A DNA stretch of 64,000 nucleotides, taken from the NCBI RefSeq assembly GCF_009363895.1, contig NZ_CP045434.1, positions 434,001-498,000 on the forward strand, read 5' to 3'. Within the stretch, counting starts at the first letter, position 1. Each line of letters opens with the position of its first letter. Source of the stretch: Sphingomonas ginsengisoli An et al. 2013. GTDB taxonomy: Bacteria > Pseudomonadota > Alphaproteobacteria > Sphingomonadales > Sphingomonadaceae. A program made the translations under genes and the position numbers. Positions 8,554 to 17,349 of the stretch are shown here, piece after piece. The notes beneath the pieces are model-generated. The model was given only the letters and a program-made list of their open reading frames with translations, was not told the origin of the DNA and searched no databases.

Positions 8554-9178
8554 AGAAATTGTCGAACGCTCAGCCTCTGCGGCATCGCAACGCCGTGCGC
8601 GGCTGGTCGAGATCGCACGCGCGGTGTTTTTCGAGCATGGTTATGGCGCCACTTCCATGTCGCGCATCGCGGAGATTGCAGGGGGGTCCAAGACCACCTT
8701 GTGGACCTATTTCCCCAGCAAGGAGGCGCTGTTTGCGGCGGTCTGCGACGATCTGGTCGAGCGGTATGGCCGGGCGCTGACGACGCCGATCGACCCGTCG
8801 GCGCCGATTGCCGAGCAGTTGCGGCTGTTCGGCAGCGCCTTGCTCGACACCGTGCTCAGCCCGCCGATGATCGACCTCCAGCGGCTGGTGATCGGCGAGG
8901 CGGCGCGCTTCCCCGAGATGGCAAGATTATTCTTCGAGCGCGGCCCCGCGCGGGGCAAGGCCCGGCTAGCTTCCTTGGTCCGCGCGGCGATGGACCGCGG
9001 CGATCTTCGCGCCGCCGATCCGGCGCTGGCCGCGAGCCAGTTCGTCGGCCTGCTCCAGGCGCGTTCGTGGCACTGGCTGCTGCTGGGGCTGGTCGAGGAT
9101 TATCCGGCCGAACAGCGAATGGCGGAAATCGAGATGGCGGTCGCCAGTTTCCTGACCGGCTGGAAGCCGACCGACTGA
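8543..9178 (+). CDS. TetR-family repressor of the efflux operon
   Basis: DNA-binding regulator of about 211 residues. The helix-turn-helix reads SMSRIAEIAGGSKTTLWTYF, followed by a TetR C-terminal region (TetR_C AefR-like: PPMIDLQRLVIGEAARFPEM). The first helix (RRARLVEIARAVFFEHGYGA) must be translated, but no ATG, GTG or TTG occurs in frame before GTG 8624, which would cut that helix. AAGGAGA at 8530-8536 is well placed for a CTG start at 8543, so I use that; ATT 8558 is another option. It is divergent from the emr operon with operator-like repeats between them, so it is probably its local repressor, released by an exported compound. It ends two bases from the convergent receptor gene. Confidence 0.82.
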   Translation: MGGIEIVERSASAASQRRARLVEIARAVFFEHGYGATSMSRIAEIAGGSKTTLWTYFPSKEALFAAVCDDLVERYGRALTTPIDPSAPIAEQLRLFGSALLDTVLSPPMIDLQRLVIGEAARFPEMARLFFERGPARGKARLASLVRAAMDRGDLRAADPALAASQFVGLLQARSWHWLLLGLVEDYPAEQRMAEIEMAVASFLTGWKPTD

Positions 9179-9180
9179 GC

Positions 9181-11604
9181 CTACCAGCGAGTCGATACGC
9201 CAAGGCGCACGCTACGCGGCCTCAGCGGTGTGATCTGGTCGCGGGCGACCAGCGTGAATGGGTTGCCGTAGGAGAAGCGGTTGGCGGCGGCGTTGCCGAG
9301 ATTTTCGGCCGCGAGCGACCAGTGGAAGCCGCGCCAATCGATCCCGGCGGCAGCGCCCAGCAGCAGGTAGCGCCCTTGCGCAATATCGAACAGGTCGCCC
9401 GTGCCGAGCACCGAGCGGCCGACGTAGCTGGCACTGAATTTCAGGTTTGGCGCCCCAGCTAACGCTCGCCAACGATATCCCATTTCGCCCGACGCCGAGA
9501 ACAGCGGCGTGTTGGGAAGGCGCCGGTTACGCCGCTGCGAGAGGTCGGCCATCGGCCCCGTGACGCGGTTGCGGCTGACCAGGAATGAGCCTTTGGCGGT
9601 GAGGTCGGGCAGCGGTGTCCACTCCGCATTGCCTTCCCACGACAGGATGCGCGCATCGCCCAGATTGACCGTGTTCGGCGTCCCGCGCCGGGTGATAAGG
9701 TCGGCCTGGATGTCGTTCCAATAGGTCAGCGACACAGTGCTGCCGATGCTGAGGCCGGTCGCGCCGCGCTTGAGATGGCGGACGCCGACCTCGCTCATGC
9801 GCACCGTGTCGCTTTCGAAGTCGCTGACCCGGCCGACGCCGGGGGCCACCGCGAGCCCGCCCGTGCGGAAACCCGACTGGAGCCGGGCGAAAATCGTGGT
9901 GTCGGGGCGGACTTCCCACACCAGTGCGGCGGTCGGATCGATGCGCCGGGTCGGGTGGCCGCGCACGAAGGTGCCGGGGCGCGGGTTGATCGAGGGGTCG
10001 CCATCGACCCGCGCCGTCGTGACGCGGGCACCGAGGGTGGCCGACAACCGCCGCGACAGCGGCCGGGTCGCCTCGACGAAGGCCGACAGCGACGTCGTCT
10101 TGTTGGTGACGCCCGTGACGCTGACCGGCTGGTCGACGAAGAAGAAGGTCCGCGCCAGTGAATCGCGATTATCGATCAGGCCCACCCCGACCACCCAGCT
10201 CGCCCCGTCGGGCAGCTTGCGGCTGAGTCGGCTCTCGTGACTGAGGAGGCGCTTGTGGCGCTCGGCTACATAGGTGACCGGCAGCAGCGCGGTCGCGCCG
10301 GTGGCATCGAACTGGTCGGTCGAGCGATAGCCGACGATCGCGGTGGTCGACTGAAATTGCAGCCCGTTACCGAACTGCCGCCCCACCGACAGGCGGCCGA
10401 GCGCGAACTGATTACGGTAAGGCTGGGCGATCGCCGATCGGCGGCTCAACGCGGGGGCGCTGCGCAACGCATATTGGCCGTCACGCGAACGGATCGCCTG
10501 GAAGACGCCGCCGGCCTCGACCTGCCAGCCGGCGCCCGGACGGAAGCGCGCGGTCAACCGGCCGCCGCGCGTGGTGGTGCGGTTGATGTCGTTCGCGCCG
10601 CGCCGCAGATCGTTGAGATAGCCGCCTTCACGGCTGGCATAGCCGACGGCGCGCAGGCCAAGCACGCCGCTAACCAGCGGCAGGTTGAGCATCGCCGCAC
10701 CGTCGGCGCCGGGCTCGCCCTCCTGCGTCGCCGTGATCCCGACGCCGAGTGCGCCACCGGCATTGCCGAGGTCGACCGGATTGGAATTGACCCGGATCAC
10801 GCCGCCAATGGCGCCGCTTCCGTAAAGCGTGCCCTGCGGCCCCTCGAGCACGTCGACACTGCTAACGTCGTAGAGCCGCAGGCCCGGGTCCGGCCCGGTA
10901 TAGTTGAGCTGGACATCGTCCCAGTAGAGGCTGGTCGGCGACTGAGTGCTGCCGCTGAAACTGCTGTCGGCGATGCCGCGGATGAACAACTTGTCGCGGC
11001 CGGGACCGAGATGGGTGCCTTGGAGCACCGGCATGGTTTCGCCGAGGTCCGACAGGTCGCGGGCGCGGCCGCTCGACCCGGCGCGCAAGGGGTCGATGCC
11101 GCTGACCGAGGTCACGGCGCCGGGGTAGCGGATCAACGGGGTCTGCTGCTTGCTGGCCTGAACAATGACGACTGGCGGGGCCGCTTCGGCCACTTGCGGT
11201 TGCCGGACGAGAGGCTGACGCCGCGGCGCCGCGTGGGCGGCGACTGGCGGCGGGGCGGGGCGGCGGCGAATCACGAACGCTCCGCTGGCGAGGCGAAGCG
11301 CCTCGAACGGCGTTCCGGCGAGCAATTGTTCGAGCGCGGCGGCGACCGGCAACCGACCACGCACGGCGCGTGAACGGACGCGGTTCAGCCCGCGCTCGGT
11401 GCTGACGATCTCGGCGCCCGCCTGGCGGGCAAGCGCGACCACGGCCACGTCGAGGGTAGCATCGGGAATGTCGATGATTGCCGGGGGAGGAGCTGCGAAC
11501 GTGGGCGCCACCGGCGCCAGAGCGAGGACGAGCGCGCTAGCGCCGGACCGGATCCGCGCTCGACAAAACCCACCCCTCGCCGTCACGCCGCCACGTCGTC
11601 CCAA
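9181..11604 (-). CDS. TonB-dependent receptor with N-terminal STN signalling domain (FecA type)
   Basis: Outer-membrane active transporter of about 800 residues. After a signal peptide (ALVLALAPVAPTFA) comes an STN domain at about residues 45-105 (IDIPDATLDVAVVALARQAG), the module that signals periplasmically to FecR. A linker rich in basic and proline residues is followed by the plug (EGPQGTLYGSGAIGGVIRVN) and a 22-strand barrel ending in RLGVSTRW. The TTG/GTG-type starts are uncertain: 11604 overlaps FecR by 68 bases and GTG 11586 is an alternative. With the FecR and sigma genes directly upstream it forms a cell-surface signalling system. The ligand could be a siderophore or a carbohydrate; nothing nearby decides. 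Confidence 0.88.
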   Translation of the reverse strand: MGRRGGVTARGGFCRARIRSGASALVLALAPVAPTFAAPPPAIIDIPDATLDVAVVALARQAGAEIVSTERGLNRVRSRAVRGRLPVAAALEQLLAGTPFEALRLASGAFVIRRRPAPPPVAAHAAPRRQPLVRQPQVAEAAPPVVIVQASKQQTPLIRYPGAVTSVSGIDPLRAGSSGRARDLSDLGETMPVLQGTHLGPGRDKLFIRGIADSSFSGSTQSPTSLYWDDVQLNYTGPDPGLRLYDVSSVDVLEGPQGTLYGSGAIGGVIRVNSNPVDLGNAGGALGVGITATQEGEPGADGAAMLNLPLVSGVLGLRAVGYASREGGYLNDLRRGANDINRTTTRGGRLTARFRPGAGWQVEAGGVFQAIRSRDGQYALRSAPALSRRSAIAQPYRNQFALGRLSVGRQFGNGLQFQSTTAIVGYRSTDQFDATGATALLPVTYVAERHKRLLSHESRLSRKLPDGASWVVGVGLIDNRDSLARTFFFVDQPVSVTGVTNKTTSLSAFVEATRPLSRRLSATLGARVTTARVDGDPSINPRPGTFVRGHPTRRIDPTAALVWEVRPDTTIFARLQSGFRTGGLAVAPGVGRVSDFESDTVRMSEVGVRHLKRGATGLSIGSTVSLTYWNDIQADLITRRGTPNTVNLGDARILSWEGNAEWTPLPDLTAKGSFLVSRNRVTGPMADLSQRRNRRLPNTPLFSASGEMGYRWRALAGAPNLKFSASYVGRSVLGTGDLFDIAQGRYLLLGAAAGIDWRGFHWSLAAENLGNAAANRFSYGNPFTLVARDQITPLRPRSVRLGVSTRW

Positions 11605-12526
11605 TCAGCGCCGCCAGGTGCGGTACATCGCGCGCGGCATCCCCAGTCAGCTGGACCATGCCGGTAAACGGACGGTCGGACAAGTTCGGCCCCAGCGAGA
11701 TGTGCAGCGCGTACAGGCGGTTGAGCCGTTCAACGACACTCGCCAGCGGCTCACCCTGGAAGGTCAGCGAGCGGCTACGCCATCCGCCGACCGCCGCCGG
11801 ATCGATCCGCGCGCTTGCCAGCGCGTCCTGCGCCGCGACCGCAACCGCCATGTCGCCTCGCCCGAGCGTTAGGCGGTGCTGAGCGCGGCTCACCGCGACC
11901 GACCCTTCGGAAACCGCCACCCGCACGGCATCGCTGTCGCGCATGATCGCGAAGACGGTGCCGAGGTCCTGCACCGCAATGTCGTTGACCTTGACGGTGA
12001 AGGGATGGCTCGAATCATGGCGGACGTGGAAGACGGCCTCGCCGCGCTCGAGCATCGCGACCCGAGTGCCTGACCCGGTCACGCTGAGGCGCGAACCGCC
12101 GCCAAGCTCGACCGACGACCCATCCGCGAGCGCGATCGTGCGCGCGCTGCCGGCGGGGGTCTCATAAATGCTCGGAGCCGCCGCGCTTCGCAGCGCGGGC
12201 ACCAGCAGCAGCGCGACTGCAGCGGCAGCGGCGGCCACGGTGCCGCCACCGACGAGCCAGCGGGCACGGCCGGCAAGCGGCAGGTTATCGTTGGCGCTCG
12301 GCGCGCTGACCGGCAGTTCGGCGTGGCTGAGCGCGGTCGCGTCGGGCAGCAGGCCGTCAACCATCGCTACCTGATCGTAGGCGTCGGCGTGCTTGGGTGC
12401 GGCCTCGAGCCAGCGGGTGAAATCTTCCCACGTAGCATCGTCAGCCTCCGCGAGGCGGAGGTGCCAGGCGATCGCCTGATCCAGCACTGATCCGCCTTCA
12501 GTCGACACGCGAGCTTGATCCTTCAC
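11537..12526 (-). CDS. FecR-type anti-sigma / sigma regulator
   Basis: Inner-membrane regulator of about 329 residues that relays the state of the STN receptor to the ECF sigma factor. The N-terminal cytoplasmic DUF4880-like region (AIAWHLRLAEADDATWEDF) is followed by one transmembrane segment (about residues 90-110, alanine/valine rich) and the periplasmic FecR domain (YETPAGSARTIALADGSSVE, AVFHVRHDSSHPFTV). A C-terminal DUF4974-like secretin fold (LASVVERLNRLYALHI) follows. It starts with GTG 12526, overlapping the sigma gene by 29 bases; GTG 12508 would also work. Order and overlap match the classic sigma, anti-sigma, receptor arrangement. Confidence 0.88.
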   Translation of the reverse strand: MKDQARVSTEGGSVLDQAIAWHLRLAEADDATWEDFTRWLEAAPKHADAYDQVAMVDGLLPDATALSHAELPVSAPSANDNLPLAGRARWLVGGGTVAAAAAAVALLLVPALRSAAAPSIYETPAGSARTIALADGSSVELGGGSRLSVTGSGTRVAMLERGEAVFHVRHDSSHPFTVKVNDIAVQDLGTVFAIMRDSDAVRVAVSEGSVAVSRAQHRLTLGRGDMAVAVAAQDALASARIDPAAVGGWRSRSLTFQGEPLASVVERLNRLYALHISLGPNLSDRPFTGMVQLTGDAARDVPHLAALIGTTWRRDGEGWVLSSADPVRR

Positions 12527-13076
12527 TGCCTAGACGGCGCCAGCCGGGCGATTCCGCACCCGCCGGTTTCGCCGCGAAACTGATAATTTGCGCATAAGCC
12601 TTGCGCAGCAGCTTCTCGACCGCGCTGACGCTCACCCCCAATTGCTCGGCGATCTCGCGCTGACCAAGGCCCTCGATCCGGTACAGCCGGAGCGCCGCTG
12701 CCATCCGTGGCGGCATCTTGGCGATCAGCTGGTTCGCTTGTTCCAGCATCTCGCGCGCCAGCAAGGTTCGCTCGATCCCGGGAACATCGTCCGGGCCAGG
12801 CTGGTGGTCCGCCCAGGCGACGTCGCGCGCGGCGCGCCGGCTCGCGGCGATCCGCCGGTCGGTCGCCAGATTAGCCGCGGCCCGAAAGAGGAAAGGGGCG
12901 GGTGCGTTGATCGGCCGCGCACTCATCTGGCCGAGCTTGAGCCACAGATCCTGTAGTACATCCTCGGCATCGTCGGCGCTTTGCAGACGCGCGGTCAGCA
13001 TCCGCAACAGCAATGGCCGCTGCGCAAGGAACACCGCCTCCAGCCCTGCCGAACCACCCTCCATCAGCCCAAGCAT
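12498..13076 (-). CDS. ECF-family RNA polymerase sigma factor (FecI type)
   Basis: Extracytoplasmic-function sigma factor of 192 residues from ATG 13076 (ATG 13064 is an alternative). Region 2 is visible as LQSADDAEDVLQDLWLKLGQ with APFLFRAAANLATDRRIAAS. Region 4 carries the helix-turn-helix LRLYRIEGLGQREIAEQLGVSVSAVEKLLRKA. The longer in-frame extension upstream lacks sigma features and is excluded. It is first in the sigma, fecR, receptor operon and probably drives the receptor promoter when ligand is bound. It is divergent from the glycosyltransferase gene, with only about 80 bases between. Confidence 0.9.
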   Translation of the reverse strand: MLGLMEGGSAGLEAVFLAQRPLLLRMLTARLQSADDAEDVLQDLWLKLGQMSARPINAPAPFLFRAAANLATDRRIAASRRAARDVAWADHQPGPDDVPGIERTLLAREMLEQANQLIAKMPPRMAAALRLYRIEGLGQREIAEQLGVSVSAVEKLLRKAYAQIISFAAKPAGAESPGWRRLGSEGSSSRVD

Positions 13077-13158
13077 CGGGGGCAGAAAGATTAAATGCAA
13101 GTAACCCGCTGCGGCTTCGGACCCGACGCGCCGTCTAACGGGCAGTAGCCACCGAGGA

Positions 13159-14436
13159 TTGTGCAAAAATTCTATGGCCTGGGCCGCTCCGCTCGCTTCC
13201 ATGCACCGCTCGTTCGAGTTGCGCCTGCCGATCGGCCGCCAGGCCGCGATCGGGCCGCGACCGCGGATGGGCGTGGTGATCCATGACTTCGCACTCGGCG
13301 GCACCGAGCGGATTGCCGTTCGCCTCGCAAATCACTGGTCGCTGCTCGGGGTCGAGGTCGAGCTCTTCTGCGGCGCCCGTAGCGGGCCGCTGATCGATCT
13401 GCTCCATCCGTCAGTGAAACTGGCCGGTCCGGAACTTCCGATCGCTCGCGGACGCGGTTCGCTGCGCCGCCTGGCGCTCGCCGCCCGCGCGCATTTCGCG
13501 GCCCATCCGGTCGATGCGGTCTACATTCCCGGCAACACCCACTGGCCGGTCGCCGGGCCGCTCGCCAGCCTTCCGGCCGCAATCCGCCCGCGGATCATCG
13601 CGCAGGTCAGCGCCGCCTTGTCCAAGCCCCAGCGCGGGCCTCTTCGCCAGCGCCTGTTCGAGCATCGCATGCGTTCGAGGCTGCGCCACGTCGACCAGGT
13701 CGTCGGCATGTGCTGGGGCGCGGCGCGGCAGGCCGGACGGATGCTCGGCCGCACCGACGTCACCGCCATCCCGCTGCCGGCACTGGGGCAGCGCCGTGAA
13801 CGGCTGCGGGCGCCGGTCGCTGGCGACGCACCGGTGATCTTCGCCGCCTCACGGCTGGTGCCGGGCAAGGGCATCGAGACGTTGGTGCGGGCCTTCGCCG
13901 CGGCCCGTCATCCCTTGGCGCGGCTGGTGATCGCCGGCTCGGGCCCGAACGAGGTGGCGATCAGGGCGTTGGTGAGCGAACTCGGTCTTGAGGCGCGGGT
14001 GCAATTGCTCGGCTATGTCCCCGACATCCGCCCTTGGCTCGATCGCGCCAGCTTCCTCGCGATGCCTTCGGAGCATGAGGGCTATGGGGCCGTCATCATC
14101 GAAGCACTGGCGGCGGGCCGGCCGGTGCTGGCGACCGATTGCTCGCCGGCGGTGCACGAATTGCTCCACGATCCGCAGGCCGGACAAGTGGTGCCGATCT
14201 GCGATGTCGGGGCGCTCGCGCGCGGCATCGAGCAGATGCTCGCTCGCCCCGCGGTCGACCCCGCCGCGCTCGCCGCATTGGTCGAGCGGTTCCGCATCGG
14301 CCCGGTCGCGCGCCGCTACCTCAGCCTCGTCGGCATCGCTCCCGGCTTCGACGGGCAGGCGGCGCGGCTACTGGTCTCGGCCAACGACACCGCCGCGCTC
14401 GCCGCCGATTGCGCGATGGAGCGGGCCGCGCTCTAA
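13159..14436 (+). CDS. GT4-family glycosyltransferase
   Basis: Cytoplasmic GT-B fold sugar transferase of up to 425 residues. The N-terminal acceptor domain starts at VVIHDFALGGTERIAVRLAN. The donor domain has the GT4 signature IFAASRLVPGKGIETLVRAF and the E-x7-E type nucleotide-sugar site in SEHEGYGAVIIEALAAGRPV. The start is uncertain: ATG 13159, 13201 and 13267 are all in frame, and none has a clear ribosome site. The following gene begins 23 bases after the stop and encodes a GINT1-like propeller, so the pair may work in assembly of a surface glycan or glycolipid. Acceptor and donor are unknown. Confidence 0.85.
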   Translation: MCKNSMAWAAPLASMHRSFELRLPIGRQAAIGPRPRMGVVIHDFALGGTERIAVRLANHWSLLGVEVELFCGARSGPLIDLLHPSVKLAGPELPIARGRGSLRRLALAARAHFAAHPVDAVYIPGNTHWPVAGPLASLPAAIRPRIIAQVSAALSKPQRGPLRQRLFEHRMRSRLRHVDQVVGMCWGAARQAGRMLGRTDVTAIPLPALGQRRERLRAPVAGDAPVIFAASRLVPGKGIETLVRAFAAARHPLARLVIAGSGPNEVAIRALVSELGLEARVQLLGYVPDIRPWLDRASFLAMPSEHEGYGAVIIEALAAGRPVLATDCSPAVHELLHDPQAGQVVPICDVGALARGIEQMLARPAVDPAALAALVERFRIGPVARRYLSLVGIAPGFDGQAARLLVSANDTAALAADCAMERAAL

Positions 14437-14459
14437 GCACGCTCCACCGGGAGCAGAAC

Positions 14460-15365
14460 GTGCCGCTTCGCAAGGATATCTGGCGCAGCGCCATCGCCTG
14501 CGCGCCGTTCGCGACCATCGTCGCGCGAGGATCGCTCGCCGGCGAGCGACTCGTCTGGTTGCCCGATCCCGGCCCATTCCGCTTCCTCGCCGACCCGTTC
14601 GGACTGTGGCGCGACGATCGCCTCCACATCTTCGTCGAGGCCTACGACTATCGTGTCCGGATCGGCACGATCGAGGCGCTGACCTATTCGTCCGACCTGC
14701 ACTTGCTCGACCGGTCAACCGTGCTCGCCGAACCCTGGCACCTGTCCTATCCGATCGTATTTGAAGCCGAGGGCGAAACCTGGCTGCTGCCCGAGGCGCA
14801 TCGCGGCGGCGGCTCGACCCTATACCGCGCGACCGATTTTCCGCATGGCTGGACCGCGGCCGCCGACCTCAAACTGCCCGAGGTTCCGGTCGATGCAACG
14901 CCGGTCTTCCATCAGGGCCGCTGGTGGCTGCTCTACTGCCCGGCGACGAGCGAGTTCGCCAAGCAGGGTGTCCTGCACGCCGCGTGGGCGGACCATCCGC
15001 GCGGTCCGTGGACGCCGCATCCCGCCAACCCCATCCGCACAGGCCTCGACGGATCGCGCCCGGCCGGACGTGCGATCTCGGACGGAGAGACGATCGTTCT
15101 GCCGGTCCAGGATTGCCGCCGCACTTACGGCGGCGCGACCCGCATCCTGTCGCTCAAAATCTCGCCCACCGCCGCGTCGCACACCCTCGGCCCGGCGATC
15201 GCGCCGCCAGCGGGGATCGCGCCGTTCGATCGCGGCCTGCACACTTTGTCGGAAGCCGGCTCGGTGACCCTGTTCGACGTCAAGCGGATCGATCTTTCCG
15301 CGCGCGGGATCGCGATGGAAGGCGCGCGTGAATGGCGCAAGCTGCGGGCGCGCCTCCGCCGCTAG
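14460..15365 (+). CDS. GINT1-like beta-propeller protein (glycolipid glycosylation related)
   Basis: Protein of 301 residues with repeated blades typical of a five-bladed beta-propeller related to GH43/GH32 folds (FRFLADPFGLWRDDRLHIFV, GETWLLPEAHRGGGSTLYRA, HQGRWWLLYCPATSEF). In sequence style it resembles the family annotated as glucosamine inositolphosphorylceramide transferase N-terminal domain. That resemblance is recalled, not searched. GTG 14460 is chosen because GGGAGCAG lies just before it and the frame is overlapped further upstream by the glycosyltransferase. No signal peptide is seen. It probably cooperates with the upstream GT4 enzyme. It ends in a CTAG shared with the convergent monooxygenase gene. 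Confidence 0.72.
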   Translation: MPLRKDIWRSAIACAPFATIVARGSLAGERLVWLPDPGPFRFLADPFGLWRDDRLHIFVEAYDYRVRIGTIEALTYSSDLHLLDRSTVLAEPWHLSYPIVFEAEGETWLLPEAHRGGGSTLYRATDFPHGWTAAADLKLPEVPVDATPVFHQGRWWLLYCPATSEFAKQGVLHAAWADHPRGPWTPHPANPIRTGLDGSRPAGRAISDGETIVLPVQDCRRTYGGATRILSLKISPTAASHTLGPAIAPPAGIAPFDRGLHTLSEAGSVTLFDVKRIDLSARGIAMEGAREWRKLRARLRR

Positions 15366-16447
15366 AACGGCGCGTGGTCGATCCGCGGCAGGACGTGGCG
15401 TGCGAACAAGTCGCATTCGGCGATGTGCGGATAGCCCGAGAGGATGAAGGCATCGATCCCGGCCTCGCGATAGGCCTGGAGCTTAGCGAGCACCTGGTCG
15501 GGATCGCCGACGATTGCCGAGCCGCAGCCCGAGCGCGCACGCCCGATCCCGGTCCACAGATTGTCCTCGACGAAGCCCTCGCCATCGGCCGCGCCGCGCA
15601 GCTCCGCCTGCCGCTGGACGCCATAATTCTGCGCGTCGAGCGACTTGTTGCGGATTGCGTCGCCGGTGGCGGCGTCGAGTTTCGACAGCAATTTGTCGGC
15701 GTAAGCGCGGGCCTCGCTCTCGGTCTCGCGGACGATGACGTGGACCCGATAGCCGAAGCGCAACTCGCGCCCATGGCTGGCGGCCCGCGCCTTGAGGTCG
15801 GCGATCGTCTCCTTCACCTTGGGCATGGTGTCGGGCCACATCAGATAGACGTCGCAGCCGATCGCCGCCGCCTCGCGCGCCTCGTCGCTGAGGCCGCCGA
15901 AGTAGAGCAGGGGCGGCTTGCCCGACAGCGTCGTGATCCGCATCGGATCGAGGTCGAGGTTATAGAATTCGCCCTGGTGGCTGAGATGCTCGCCCGCCAG
16001 CAGCGTCTTGAGGATGCGCATCACCTCGATCGCGCGCTGGTAGCGCGCCGCCGAGGGGAGTTTTTCGCCCGGCAGGTCGGAGGCGATGATGTTGACTGTC
16101 AACCGCCCGCCGCTGTGGTCGGCGTTCCAGCCGAGGATGCGGTCGAGCGTTGCCACCCGCCGGGCGAGCTGCGCGGGCCAGTCCTCGCCGGTGCGCACCG
16201 CCCACAGCAGCTTGAGTCGCTGGAGGTAGGGCGCGATCGCCGCGGCAAAAACCGTCGTGTCGACGCCGAGCTGATAGCCCGACGGCAACAGGATGTTGTC
16301 ATAGCCGCCATCCTCGGCGGCCAGCACGATGTTGCGGCAATGCTCCCAGCTCGAGCGCAATTTGTCGTCGGGGACGCCGAGATACTCATAGTCGTCGTCG
16401 CACAGCGCCGAGAACCAGCTGACTTCGCACGGACCTTGGGCGCTCAT
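15362..16447 (-). CDS. smoC: LLM-class FMNH2-dependent monooxygenase, probable sulfoquinovose monooxygenase
   Basis: TIM-barrel luciferase-like flavin monooxygenase of 361 residues, of the SsuD alkanesulfonate group. The barrel is marked by EDGGYDNILLPSGYQLGVD, WNADHSGGRLTVNIIASDLP and PPLLYFGGLSDEAREAAAIG. In the sulfo-SMO pathway this enzyme class uses FMNH2 and O2 to cleave the C-S bond of sulfoquinovose, giving 6-oxo-glucose and sulfite. The assignment rests on context: it is last in a GH31, LacI, aldo/keto reductase, monooxygenase operon joined by ATGA overlaps, and a flavin reductase gene lies at 25955. ATG 16447 follows GGAGAG and overlaps the reductase stop. Other alkanesulfonates remain possible substrates. 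Confidence 0.85.
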   Translation of the reverse strand: MSAQGPCEVSWFSALCDDDYEYLGVPDDKLRSSWEHCRNIVLAAEDGGYDNILLPSGYQLGVDTTVFAAAIAPYLQRLKLLWAVRTGEDWPAQLARRVATLDRILGWNADHSGGRLTVNIIASDLPGEKLPSAARYQRAIEVMRILKTLLAGEHLSHQGEFYNLDLDPMRITTLSGKPPLLYFGGLSDEAREAAAIGCDVYLMWPDTMPKVKETIADLKARAASHGRELRFGYRVHVIVRETESEARAYADKLLSKLDAATGDAIRNKSLDAQNYGVQRQAELRGAADGEGFVEDNLWTGIGRARSGCGSAIVGDPDQVLAKLQAYREAGIDAFILSGYPHIAECDLFARHVLPRIDHAPF

Positions 16448-17349
16448 GGTAATTTCTCTCCTCTGGCGGCGACCAGCACCGCATACCAATGCTCGCGGTT
16501 CCAGCGGACCGCGGTCGCCTGTGCCGCCTCGCGGATCCGCTCGGGGCGCTGGCTGCCGACGATCGGAACGATCCCGGCCGGATGCGCCATCAGCCAGCTG
16601 TAGGCGGCGACCGTGCGGCTGACGTTTTGGTCGTGCGCGACCGCGTCGAGCGCCGCAGCGATGGCGCGATCGCGCTCGCCCTGCGGATCGACCAGACGCC
16701 CGCCGCCGAGCGGCGACCAGGCGAGCGGGCGCATCCCCAGCTGCATCGCCTGGTCGAGTTCGCCATTCTCGAAACAGTCGATCCGCAGCGGCGAAATCTC
16801 GGGCTGGGTCGAGGCCAGCGGCACGGTCAGGAAATGCGCCAGCGCGGTGATCTGCGCGGTGGTGAAGTTCGACACCCCGACCGCGCCGACCTTGCCGCTT
16901 GCGACCGCATTTTCGAGCGCGCGGGCGACCTCGTGCGGATGGGCGAGTATGTCGGGGCGATGGATCTGGTAGAGTTCGACTCGCTCGACCTGAAGCCGCT
17001 TGAGCGAGGCGTCGAGCGCTTCGGCCAGATACGCACCGCTCTGGTCGTAGGGGAGGGGCGGGCGGATGCCGCCCTTGGTCGCCAGCACCATCCGGCCGCG
17101 TAAGGCAGGATCGGCCGCCAACACCTCGCCCAGCAGCGTTTCGGCATCACCGAACCCGCCGCTGCCATCGAAGCCATAGATGTCGGCGGTGTCGAGCAGG
17201 GTGATGCCGGCGTCGAGCGCCGCGGCCACCAGCGTCGCCGCCTCGGCGCGCGAGCCCGCCAGGCGCCACATCCCCCACGCGAGCGGCGAGATCGACGGTC
17301 CCGACGGACCGAGCGGCAGGGTCGACGGCGGCAAGGGCAGTTCGCTCAT
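16444..17349 (-). CDS. smoB: Aldo/keto reductase, probable 6-oxo-glucose reductase
   Basis: NADPH-dependent TIM-barrel oxidoreductase of 301 residues. The catalytic tetrad is visible as Asp53 and Tyr58 (DTADIYG), Lys92 (LATKGGI) and His130 (YQIHRPD). The C-terminal cofactor region reads PIVGSQRPERIREA and is preceded by AWSPLGGGRL, as in YdhF/SmoB-like reductases. In the sulfo-SMO route this enzyme reduces the 6-aldehyde formed by the monooxygenase to glucose. ATG 17349 has AAGGAGAAG just upstream and overlaps the LacI stop as ATGA, so the longer upstream frame is rejected. The function comes from operon context plus family resemblance. Confidence 0.87.
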   Translation of the reverse strand: MSELPLPPSTLPLGPSGPSISPLAWGMWRLAGSRAEAATLVAAALDAGITLLDTADIYGFDGSGGFGDAETLLGEVLAADPALRGRMVLATKGGIRPPLPYDQSGAYLAEALDASLKRLQVERVELYQIHRPDILAHPHEVARALENAVASGKVGAVGVSNFTTAQITALAHFLTVPLASTQPEISPLRIDCFENGELDQAMQLGMRPLAWSPLGGGRLVDPQGERDRAIAAALDAVAHDQNVSRTVAAYSWLMAHPAGIVPIVGSQRPERIREAAQATAVRWNREHWYAVLVAARGEKLP

